Assembly: GCF_040718835.1 (NCBI RefSeq)
Contig: NZ_JBFEFG010000281.1
Location: 62,001-126,000 of the forward strand
Direction: 5' to 3'
Origin: Bremerella sp. JC817
GTDB lineage: Bacteria > Planctomycetota > Planctomycetia > Pirellulales > Pirellulaceae
Length of the DNA: 64,000 nucleotides
In this document: positions 56,677 to 64,000 of the stretch, piece after piece
How the letters are laid out: each line of letters starts with the position of its first letter
Position numbering within the stretch: position 1 is the stretch's first letter
The notes under the pieces: generated by a model
What the model was told of the DNA's origin: nothing
The model's database searches: none
Seen by the model: the letters and a program-made list of their open reading frames with translations, nothing else
Program-made: the position numbers and the translations under genes

Positions 56677-59394
56677 TTAGGCGAAGTATGGGTTGGGCTT
56701 TTCAGCGTCGTAGTTCAAATCCTTGATGGCCTGAGCCACTTCGGTCCGTTCGATCTTGCCGGTGCGTGCCAGTTCGTACAGCGTGGCAATGACGATCGAT
56801 TCGGCGTCGACCTCGAAGTGACGACGCAGGGCTTCGCGAGTTTCGCTGCGGCCCATACCGTCGGTGCCCAGGGCAACCATGTTGCCCGGCAGATAAGGAC
56901 GAACCTGTTCCGCCCAGGCACGAACGTTGTCCGATGCCGAGATGAACGGCCCTTCCACACCTTCCATAATCGTCTCGATGTACGACTTCTTGGGCTCTTC
57001 GGTCGGATGGAACATGTTCCAGCGTTCGACATCTTGCGAGTCACGACGCAGCTCGGTGTAGCTGGTCACGGCCCAGACGTCGCTGGCGATGTTGTACTTT
57101 TCCGCCAGGATCTGAGCGGCGTCGATCACACAGCGGGTGATCGTGCCACTACCCATGAGCTGAACCGTGGCCCGGGCCTTGTCGGCTGGCTGGTTCTTCA
57201 GCTTGTAGATACCGCGGATGATGCCTTCTTCGGCACCTTCGGGCATCTCGGGCATGGCGTAGTTTTCGTTACCGACGGTGACGTAGTAGATCGCCGTGTC
57301 GCCTTCTTCATACAGCTTCTTCATGCCGTCGAGCACGATGACAGCCGTTTCGTAGGCGTAGCACACGTCGTACGAACGAACCGTTGGGAAGGCGATCGCG
57401 TTCAGGTGGCTATGACCATCCTGGTGCTGCAGACCTTCGCCGTTGAGGGTCGTACGACCGGCGGTACCACCGATCAGGAAGCCCTTGGCACGCGTATCGG
57501 CAGCACACCAGACGAGGTCGCCGATGCGCTGGAAGCCGAACATGCTGTAATAGATGAAGAACGGAATCATGTTGATGCCGTGCTGCGAGTAGGCGTTTCC
57601 TGCCGCAATGAACGACGACATCGAGCCTGCTTCGGTGATCCCTTCTTCCAGGATCTGACCGTCTTTGGCTTCCTTGTAGTACATCAGCTGATCGGAGTCG
57701 ACCGGTTCGTACAACTGCCCCGAGTGGGCGTAGATACCAACCTGGCGGAACATACCTTCCATACCGAAGGTACGCGATTCGTCGGGGACAATCGGCACGA
57801 TCTGCTTGCCGATGTTCTCGTCCTTGCACAGCTTGGAAAGCAGGCGGACGAAGCCCATCGTGGTCGACATTTCCTTCCCCTTGCTGCCGCCAAGGAATTC
57901 CTTGTAGGCTTCGAGGGTTGGAATGGTCGAGACTGGATAGTTCTTCGGACGCGAAGGGACGTAACCGCCCAGCGATTCGCGACGCTTCTGCAGGTAACGC
58001 ATTTCAGCGCTATCTTCCGGCGGACGGTAGAACGGAGCCTTGACGACTTCTTCGTCCGAAATCGGAATGCTGAATCGCGTACGGAATTCTCGCAGCTCTT
58101 CTTCGTTGAGCTTCTTCTGGTTGTGGGTGACGTTTCGGCCTTCGCCTGCTTCGCCCAAACCATAACCCTTGATCGTCTTGGCGATGACGACGGTTGGCTT
58201 GCCCTTGCATTCGGTCGCAGCCTTGTAAGCGGCGTAGACCTTTTCTGGATCGTGACCACCGCGAGTCAGCTTCTGCAGCTTTTCGTCGGAGTAGTTCTTG
58301 ACCAGCTCGAGCAGTTCTGGGTACTTGCCGAAAAAGTGCTTACGGATGTAATCACCCGATTCGACGACGTACTTCTGGTACTGACCGTCGACCACTTCTT
58401 CCATTCGCTTGACCAGAAGGCCGCTCTTGTCGGCTTCCAACAGCGGATCCCAGTCGCTACCCCAGACAACCTTAATGACATTCCAGCCAGCACCACGGAA
58501 GACCGCTTCCAGTTCCTGGATGATCTTGCCGTTACCACGGACTGGGCCGTCGAGACGTTGCAGGTTGCAGTTAATCACCCAAGTCAGGTTGTCCAGCTGC
58601 TCACGCGAAGCGAGGCTGATGGCACCCAGGGTTTCTGGTTCGTCGCATTCGCCGTCGCCCAGGAACGCCCAGACGCGAGTCTTGCTGGTGTCCTTCAAAC
58701 CACGGTCGTGCAAGTAGCGGTTGAAGCGTGCCTGGTAGATCGAGCAGATCGGACCAAGACCCATCGAGACCGTGGGGAATTCCCAGAAGTCTGGCATCAA
58801 CCATGGATGCGGATAGGACGACAGGCCCATTTCAGGCTGCAGTTCGCGACGGAAGTTCTCGAGGTTCTTTTCGGTCAAACGACCTTCGACGAACGCTCGC
58901 GAATAAATCCCTGGTGAAGCGTGGCCCTGGAAATAAACCTGGTCACCTTCGAAGCCGCTGCCACGACCACGCAGGAAGTGATTGAAAGCGACTTCCACCA
59001 GCGTCGCGCTGGAAGCGAACGTGCTGATGTGACCGCCGAGGCCTTCAAAATTCTTGTTGGCCCGAGTCACCATCGCCATCGCATTCCAGCGGATGATGCT
59101 CTTGATGCGGCGTTCAAACTCGCGGTTGCCCGGATAGGCTGGCTGATCCGAAGAATGGATCGTGTTGATATACGGCGTGTTGGCGGCGAAAGGAATATCG
59201 ACACCACGTGCATGAGCACGATTTTCCAGAGCCGAAAGAAGGAAGCGAACCCGGTCGTCTCCTTTGCCTTCCAAAACGTAGTCGAGAGAATCCAGCCATT
59301 CCTGAGTTTCGGCTGGATCCACATCGGCAGCGAAGGTCGCCGGATTGTTCCGCATCAAATTCTCTTCGGCCGGCATCATTTTGGCGTTCGCCAT
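56677..59394 (-). CDS. aceE: Pyruvate dehydrogenase E1, homodimeric
   Basis: The protein has 905 residues, as in the single-chain AceE type. The thiamine-diphosphate motif runs from GDGECDE (246-252) to NCNLQ (275-279). The segment HISTFASSATLVEVAFNHFLRG precedes it, and a C-terminal transketolase-type domain ends in TELARTGKIERTEV-like sequence near 875. It decarboxylates pyruvate and passes the acetyl group to E2. Other start ATGs exist at residues 6-7. It lies downstream of lpd with a 273-base gap that contains a strong hairpin. Confidence 0.97.
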   Translation of the reverse strand: MANAKMMPAEENLMRNNPATFAADVDPAETQEWLDSLDYVLEGKGDDRVRFLLSALENRAHARGVDIPFAANTPYINTIHSSDQPAYPGNREFERRIKSIIRWNAMAMVTRANKNFEGLGGHISTFASSATLVEVAFNHFLRGRGSGFEGDQVYFQGHASPGIYSRAFVEGRLTEKNLENFRRELQPEMGLSSYPHPWLMPDFWEFPTVSMGLGPICSIYQARFNRYLHDRGLKDTSKTRVWAFLGDGECDEPETLGAISLASREQLDNLTWVINCNLQRLDGPVRGNGKIIQELEAVFRGAGWNVIKVVWGSDWDPLLEADKSGLLVKRMEEVVDGQYQKYVVESGDYIRKHFFGKYPELLELVKNYSDEKLQKLTRGGHDPEKVYAAYKAATECKGKPTVVIAKTIKGYGLGEAGEGRNVTHNQKKLNEEELREFRTRFSIPISDEEVVKAPFYRPPEDSAEMRYLQKRRESLGGYVPSRPKNYPVSTIPTLEAYKEFLGGSKGKEMSTTMGFVRLLSKLCKDENIGKQIVPIVPDESRTFGMEGMFRQVGIYAHSGQLYEPVDSDQLMYYKEAKDGQILEEGITEAGSMSSFIAAGNAYSQHGINMIPFFIYYSMFGFQRIGDLVWCAADTRAKGFLIGGTAGRTTLNGEGLQHQDGHSHLNAIAFPTVRSYDVCYAYETAVIVLDGMKKLYEEGDTAIYYVTVGNENYAMPEMPEGAEEGIIRGIYKLKNQPADKARATVQLMGSGTITRCVIDAAQILAEKYNIASDVWAVTSYTELRRDSQDVERWNMFHPTEEPKKSYIETIMEGVEGPFISASDNVRAWAEQVRPYLPGNMVALGTDGMGRSETREALRRHFEVDAESIVIATLYELARTGKIERTEVAQAIKDLNYDAEKPNPYFA

Positions 59395-59556
59395 GCAACT
59401 TCCCTTTTATTCAGTCCGTTGCTTAACGCCAGTCAGTTCATACGGATTCGCCGCGTAGTCATTGCGCGGCTTCGTCTGGCGAAGCAACCCTCGATTAACT
59501 TATCTCAAAGATCAATCTCGGTTTAGGCCCGAGGCAGGCTTCGAGCATGAATTCTA

Positions 59557-59588
59557 CCGCGCTCGCTGCGTTTGTCAGCGAGTCGCGG
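59557..59588 (-). terminator. Hairpin between lpd and aceE
   Basis: CCGCG plus CTCGCTG (59557-59568) pairs with CAGCGAG, a bulged T, and CGCGG (59576-59588), twelve base pairs with a 7-base loop. It lies 79 bases after the lpd stop and 162 bases before the aceE start. No T-run follows on the minus strand. Confidence 0.5.
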
Positions 59589-59667
59589 ACGAACCCTCTC
59601 CCTGTTCTGCAACCCGCAGAATCACCATAAGCCTTAACATTTACGCAAACTATTACCAGAGAAAGCC

Positions 59668-61098
59668 TTACGACTTCTTCTTTGGCTTGTAAATTTCCGT
59701 GGCTGTGCCGAAAAATACCTCGCCCGCGTTCATAACCGTCTCGCTCAGAGTCGGATGCGGGTGGACAGTCGAGGTCAAATCAAAGACTTCAGCACGCATT
59801 TCCAGAGCCAAAACGGCTTCCGAAATCATCTCGCCGGCACCTGGGCCAACGATACCACAGCCCAGGACGCGCTGCGTTTCGGGGTCGATGACCCATTTAG
59901 TCAAACCATCAGTGCGGCCCAGTGCCTGAGCACGACCACTGGCAGCCCATGGGTAAAGGGCGACTTCGACCTTTTTGCCCATCGTCTTCGCTTCTTCTTC
60001 CATCAGGCCAGCCCAGGCAATTTCTGGGTCGGTGAAGATGACGGCTGGAATCGCAGCCGGCTCGAAGGAGACAGGATGTCCGAGGATCGCTTCCACAGCG
60101 GTACGACCTTCGTGGGTCGCCTTGTGAGCCAGCATGGGATTGCCGGTGACGTCGCCAATGGCCGAGATCTTCGGATCAGCAGTACGCAGCTGCTTGTCGA
60201 CGCCGATGAAGCCACGCTTGTCGACGACGACCTGGGTGTTTTCCAGACCGATACCCTTGGTGTTCGGCCAACGGCCGATCGAGACCAGGACGCGGTCGTA
60301 CTTGAACGTTCCGAACTTACCGGGGCCTTCGAATGCGACTTCAACCTTGTCGTCGCGATCGCCCAGCGAACCAACCTTGGTATTGGTGAAGATGCGGCCC
60401 TCGAACAGTTCGTCGAGCTTCTTGGCCAATGGCTTGACCAGGTTGCGGTCAGCACCTGGCAGCAGACCGTCGGTCAATTCGACGACGCTAACCTTCGTAC
60501 CCAGATGGGCGTACACCGTGCCCATTTCCAGACCGATGTAACCACCACCGATGACCAGCATGGTTTCTGGGATGTCTTGCAGCTCAAGAGCCCCCGTCGA
60601 GTCCATCACGCGGGGCGAGTCGATTTGGAAAGCTGGAGGAACCGCCGCGACCGAGCCCGTAGCGACGATCGCGTGATCGAACGTCAGCTTGCCACCTTCA
60701 GGAATCGAAGGGTCGTCCCCTTCCAACTGGATGGTGCTGGAATCGATGAAGCTGCCCTTCGCCTTGATGACGGTGACGTTACGCTTCTTGGCCAATTGCC
60801 CGAGGCCAGTCGTCAGCGACTTGATCACGCCTTCTTTACGGGCGCGAAGCTTATCCAAGTCGATCTGAGGCTCACCGAAAGTAACACCCCAGTCCTTGTT
60901 CATCTCGTGGACTTCGTCGATCACCTTGGCCACATGTAGAAGGGCCTTCGACGGGATACAACCGCGGAGCAAACAGGTACCGCCCAGACGAGTATCCTTC
61001 TCGATCAGCGTGACTTCCATTCCTTCGTCAGCAGCCAGAAACGCCGCTGCGTAGCCCCCGGGACCACCTCCGATGACCGCCAATTGGGTATGAGCCAT
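59668..61098 (-). CDS. lpd: Dihydrolipoyl dehydrogenase (E3)
   Basis: The protein has 476 residues. The FAD loop is GGGPGGYAAAF (10-20). The redox disulfide is C42-x4-C47 in GGTCLLRGCIPSK. The NAD loop is IGGGYIGLE, and the active-site base lies near the C-terminus (H448 and E453 in HPTLSE). It reoxidises the lipoyl groups of the pyruvate and other dehydrogenase complexes. It is upstream of aceE, separated by 273 bases and a strong hairpin. Confidence 0.97.
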   Translation of the reverse strand: MAHTQLAVIGGGPGGYAAAFLAADEGMEVTLIEKDTRLGGTCLLRGCIPSKALLHVAKVIDEVHEMNKDWGVTFGEPQIDLDKLRARKEGVIKSLTTGLGQLAKKRNVTVIKAKGSFIDSSTIQLEGDDPSIPEGGKLTFDHAIVATGSVAAVPPAFQIDSPRVMDSTGALELQDIPETMLVIGGGYIGLEMGTVYAHLGTKVSVVELTDGLLPGADRNLVKPLAKKLDELFEGRIFTNTKVGSLGDRDDKVEVAFEGPGKFGTFKYDRVLVSIGRWPNTKGIGLENTQVVVDKRGFIGVDKQLRTADPKISAIGDVTGNPMLAHKATHEGRTAVEAILGHPVSFEPAAIPAVIFTDPEIAWAGLMEEEAKTMGKKVEVALYPWAASGRAQALGRTDGLTKWVIDPETQRVLGCGIVGPGAGEMISEAVLALEMRAEVFDLTSTVHPHPTLSETVMNAGEVFFGTATEIYKPKKKS

Positions 61099-61205
61099 GA
61101 TGTCTCTCTAGCAAATTTTCTAAGGCAATAAGGTGAGTTACTTCACTGAGATGCGATTGTGGGGCTCCACGTCTCAGTATTCACGGTAACAGGGCACATT
61201 GAACC

Positions 61206-61251
61206 AAAAAAAAAGGGATTCCGCGACGGGCCATCGTGCCGGAATCCCTTT
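61206..61251 (-). terminator. Rho-independent terminator of rpsD
   Basis: AAAGGGATTCCG pairs with CGGAATCCCTTT over 12 positions; on the minus strand a run of T residues follows (complement of the A-run at 61206-61214). It separates rpsD from lpd. Confidence 0.93.
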
Positions 61252-61297
61252 GAAATCTACGAATTGTTGCGAATTGCCGAAAATGAACTTTCGGAAA

Positions 61298-61906
61298 TTA
61301 ACGCGACATAAATTCGACCACCATATTCACGTCGACCGGCAGGCTGATATCTTCCGGGCCTGGCACGGCGTCGAAGGTCGCCGAAAGGGTTTCCGGGTCA
61401 GCCGACAGGAACGCGGCTGGTTCACCCGAAGCGTCCGAGTGGATGCTGCGATACATGATCTGCAGCTTCTCGCGACCGCGGACGTTGATGACGTCTCCAG
61501 GGCGAAGCTGGTACGATGGCTTGTCCACCTTCTGGCCATTGACCAGGAAGTGACCGTGCACGATGCCCTGACGGGCCTGGCAGCGGGTCAAAGCCAAACC
61601 AGCACGACGGACCACGTTGTCCAAGCGACGTTCACAGAGGGTCAGCAGGTTTTCACCCGTGTTGCCCTTGCTGTGCTTGGCGTGGTCGAAGTAGCGGCGG
61701 AGCTGTTTCTCACCGATACCGTAATAGTGCTTGATTTTTTGCTTTTCCATCAAAGCAGCACCGTAGTTCGACGGCCGCTTCGGACGGTTGTGCATACCTG
61801 GGGGAGAAGGCCGGCGGTCGGCGGCGCGCATGGCACCACGGCTTTCGTAAATGACAGCTCCGAGACGACGATTAACTTTGGCCTTCGGACCGGTGTAATG
61901 GCCCAT
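61298..61906 (-). CDS. rpsD: 30S ribosomal protein S4
   Basis: The protein has 202 residues, normal for S4. The N-terminal region (MGHYTGPKAKVNRRLG) is followed by MEKQKIKHYYGIGEKQLRRYF, then the S4 RNA-binding fold (about 95-155, CERRLDNVVRRAGLALTRCQARQ and GDVINVRGREKL). It nucleates assembly of the 30S body and in some bacteria represses its own operon. Here it stands as a single-gene unit, away from the large ribosomal clusters, with its own terminator. Confidence 0.97.
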   Translation of the reverse strand: MGHYTGPKAKVNRRLGAVIYESRGAMRAADRRPSPPGMHNRPKRPSNYGAALMEKQKIKHYYGIGEKQLRRYFDHAKHSKGNTGENLLTLCERRLDNVVRRAGLALTRCQARQGIVHGHFLVNGQKVDKPSYQLRPGDVINVRGREKLQIMYRSIHSDASGEPAAFLSADPETLSATFDAVPGPEDISLPVDVNMVVEFMSR

Positions 61907-62292
61907 GAACGATTAACTCCTACACTACTTTCCCAGGAATCCACCAACTGTGATCGCAGCGGGAATGACGATTCCTACATCCACGATTGTTCCCCTGACG
62001 ACAAAGAGAGTCAGGGTGGAAACCACACATTGTGCCGAAGCACACCTCCTTTGACAAGGGGGCACCGCTAGCCCTACGGCGAAAATTCGTTATCGCCCGA
62101 TTATGCTCAAGTTTTCCCCCTCTATCCTCCTTAGCCTCTCTTTTGCCTAGGACAAAGTTGGAGAGTTATTCGTTATTAATAGGCCCTGCCAGCGATCTAA
62201 CTTTGCAGATCGGGGAAAACTCGGTGATAATCAAACCCTCACACCCCTTCTCTACCCTCGCCTCACAATCAACTCTCGAAGGAATCTTGCCC
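61907..62292. other. Divergent upstream region of rpsD and the MocA-type oxidoreductase
   Basis: The gap is 386 bases long. It contains a 7-bp perfect inverted repeat, CCCTGAC (61993-61999) and GTCAGGG (62010-62016), about 87-110 bases upstream of rpsD. The plus-strand frame entering the oxidoreductase is open from 62032, but I start the gene at the Tat signal. No RNA gene recognised. Confidence 0.5.
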
Positions 62293-63594
62293 ATGCGACA
62301 GCCGTCTCTCAGTCGTCGTTCCTTTCTCCGCACCTCTGCCGCAGCCGCTATGGTTGCTGGCACTGGCTTTCACTCGCTGGCATCCGCAGCCGAATCGAAG
62401 TCGCCCAACGAACTTCTCGATATCGCGTGTATCGGTGTTGCTAATCGTGCCGCCGAGAACGTCAGAGGGGTCAGTGGCCAAAACCTCGTGGCCATGTGCG
62501 ATATCGACGACAACTACCTGAATCAGGCCCTCAAGCAGTACTCCGATAAGAAATCGAATCGCTACAACGATTTCCGAGTCCTACTCGACAAGGAGAAGTC
62601 GATCGACGCCGTAGTGGTCAGCACGCCAGACCATACCCACGCTCCGGCTTCGATGTGGGCCATGCAGTTGGGCAAGCATTGCTACTGCGAAAAGCCACTG
62701 ACGCACACAGTACACGAAGCCCGCGAGATGACGAACTACGCTGTCAAACACAAGCTGGCGACGCAGATGGGAACGCAGATCCATGCCGGCGACAACTACC
62801 GCCGCGTGGTCGAAGCGATCCAGGCCGGCGCTGTCGGCGACGTCACGCACGTCGATGTGTGGGTCGGTAAAGGCTGGGGCGGCGGTACGATCCCGACCGA
62901 TCCACCACCGGTCCCCAAGAACGTTCACTGGGACCTTTGGCTCGGCCCAGCAGCCGAACGAGCTTACTCGCCAGTCTACATGCCAGCCCAATGGCGTCGC
63001 TGGTGGGACTTCGGTGGCGGTACGCTTGGTGACATGGGCTGCCACTACATCGACCTGGTGTTCTGGGCTTTGAAACTGAAGTACCCAACCACGATCGAAG
63101 CGGAAGGTCCTTCGCCAGATCCGAACACCGCGCCGCTCGGCCTGACGGTGAACTACACGTTCCCGAAGACCGACGTCGCACCGGCCGTCACCATGAAGTG
63201 GCGTGACGGCGATCATTGCCCACGCGAGATCAACGGGCAAGCGGTTCCTGGCAGTGGCGTGGTCTTCCACGGTACCAAGGGAATGATGATCGCGACCTAC
63301 GGCGACTTCAAACTGCTGCCGGAAGATAAGTTCACCGACTGGAAAGCTCCAGAGCAAACCATTCCGCGGTCGATTGGCCACTACGAAGAATGGATCAAGG
63401 CTTGCAAAGAAGGTACGCCAACGACCTGTAGCTTCGACTACAGCGGTCCGTTGACCGAAACCGTCTTGCTGGGAAACGTCGCCTTCCGCACCGGCGGTCC
63501 AATTGAATGGGACGCCAAGTCGTTGAAGGTCACCAATAACGATTCCGCCAACCAGTACATCGAGCGGAAGTACCGCGAAGGCTGGCGAATCTAA
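62293..63594 (+). CDS. Tat-exported Gfo/Idh/MocA-family oxidoreductase
   Basis: The ATG at 62293 begins a twin-arginine signal, SRRSFLRTSAAAAMVAGTG, typical of planctomycete MocA-type proteins; the longer frame from 62032 is rejected. The 433-residue protein has the Rossmann part (about 35-160, with DIACIGVANRAAENV and VVVSTPDHTHA) and the EKPLTHTVHEA motif with its lysine, then an alpha/beta domain (GDMGCHYIDLVFWAL). Such enzymes oxidise or reduce sugars with a bound NAD(P). Export folded by Tat fits retention of the cofactor. The substrate is unknown. An intrinsic terminator follows. Confidence 0.93.
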   Translation: MRQPSLSRRSFLRTSAAAAMVAGTGFHSLASAAESKSPNELLDIACIGVANRAAENVRGVSGQNLVAMCDIDDNYLNQALKQYSDKKSNRYNDFRVLLDKEKSIDAVVVSTPDHTHAPASMWAMQLGKHCYCEKPLTHTVHEAREMTNYAVKHKLATQMGTQIHAGDNYRRVVEAIQAGAVGDVTHVDVWVGKGWGGGTIPTDPPPVPKNVHWDLWLGPAAERAYSPVYMPAQWRRWWDFGGGTLGDMGCHYIDLVFWALKLKYPTTIEAEGPSPDPNTAPLGLTVNYTFPKTDVAPAVTMKWRDGDHCPREINGQAVPGSGVVFHGTKGMMIATYGDFKLLPEDKFTDWKAPEQTIPRSIGHYEEWIKACKEGTPTTCSFDYSGPLTETVLLGNVAFRTGGPIEWDAKSLKVTNNDSANQYIERKYREGWRI

Positions 63595-63617
63595 GTCGAT
63601 CGATTTCCGAATGAAGC

Positions 63618-63654
63618 AGCCCTGGGACGTCCAACGATGCCCCAGGGCTTTTTT
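63618..63654 (+). terminator. Rho-independent terminator of the MocA-type gene
   Basis: AGCCCTGGG (63618-63626) pairs with CCCAGGGCT (63641-63649), followed by a T-run to 63654, 23 bases after the stop codon. Confidence 0.93.
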
Positions 63655-63742
63655 GTTTCTTGACCTTCAACTCGAACGTCCTTCAACAACGATCCGATTC
63701 AAATCGGCCTAGCGTTCAGATGAAGCAACTTGCCTTCATCCG

Positions 63743-64000
63743 CTAGTCGATGAACGGCGGATCGGCCGGGTAGACGGCCACTTCAATCGAGTGCCCGTCC
63801 GGGTCTTGGAAGAACGTTTGATGGATGTTGCCTGCGTTGACGCGTTGGATGAACGGGATGCCATGTTCGTTCAAGATCTCAACCAGCGTGGCACTATCGT
63901 CCATGGCAAACGCGTAGTGATCGGCGCGCGAGTTGGGGCCTTCGCCGAACTGACCGAGGTGCTCGGTTTCCAGGATATGAATCTGAATTCCATAGCCCAC
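63743..64000 (-). CDS. VOC (glyoxalase/bleomycin-resistance) superfamily protein, 5' truncated
   Basis: The reading frame runs off the end of the window, so only the last 85 residues are seen; the GTG at the edge is probably internal. The segment RADHYAFAMDD and the C-terminal FFQDPDGHSIEVAVYP are characteristic of vicinal-oxygen-chelate folds (the last Glu is a metal ligand in many). The reaction cannot be assigned. Confidence 0.8.
   Translation of the reverse strand: MGYGIQIHILETEHLGQFGEGPNSRADHYAFAMDDSATLVEILNEHGIPFIQRVNAGNIHQTFFQDPDGHSIEVAVYPADPPFID

Noticed and set aside
56608..58917. A 769-codon open frame antisense to aceE, and a similar one antisense to aceF (55300-56601)
   Set aside because: Codon-bias shadows of well-conserved enzymes on the other strand; sequence is Val/Arg/Phe-rich without motifs.

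Overview
The window reads as chromosomal DNA of a planctomycete, most likely Pirellulaceae (Blastopirellula/Bremerella-like). The grounds are a secreted sulfatase, an ECF sigma factor translationally coupled to a FecR-type protein, a CotH/DUF4956 pair, an octahaem cytochrome fused to HEAT and TPR repeats, MJ0042-type zinc-ribbon and WD40 surface proteins, and weak Shine-Dalgarno use. This assignment is inference from gene content. I see no rRNA, CRISPR array, insertion sequence, prophage or plasmid gene. There is one tRNA.

Layout. 1-7615: the 3' part of putA (proline to glutamate), a sulfatase, then sigma factor, FecR/DNRLRE protein and a large secreted protein with an internal duplication. 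7764-15806: a tightly packed five-gene cluster, SWIM zinc finger, HEAT-repeat protein, MoxR AAA+ ATPase, DUF5682 protein and VWA protein. It resembles E. coli yehLMPQ and has no assigned biochemical function; it is the most interesting block here. 15996-24065: a soluble hybrid histidine kinase, a GH63-type glucosidase and a secreted double metallo-beta-lactamase-fold protein. 24131-27402: CotH and DUF4956 proteins and tRNA-Met on the minus strand. 27616-36158: multihaem cytochrome, two DinB proteins, glucose 1-dehydrogenase, a YdeP-type molybdopterin oxidoreductase, and MarR and DtxR regulators. 36210-40622: GT61 glycosyltransferase and the sulfate-activation operon cysD-cysNC with its own promoter and a structured leader. 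40653-48994: rsmG, an SH3-type secreted protein, map, leuS, ppa and glgC. 49087-55157: WD40 lipoprotein, membrane protein, zinc-ribbon protein and two small genes. 55210-61906: the pyruvate dehydrogenase complex (aceF, aceE, lpd) downstream of rpsD. 62293-64000: a Tat-exported Gfo/Idh/MocA oxidoreductase and a truncated VOC protein.

Together the genes cover central carbon metabolism, translation, sulfate activation and polysaccharide-related surface functions, plus the uncharacterised ATPase/VWA cluster. A recurring non-coding feature is a set of strong hairpins close behind stop codons that lack a U-tract, alongside six ordinary Rho-independent terminators. Start codons were moved downstream of the longest frame where a signal peptide, conserved N-terminus or ribosome binding site argued for it; each entry says so.
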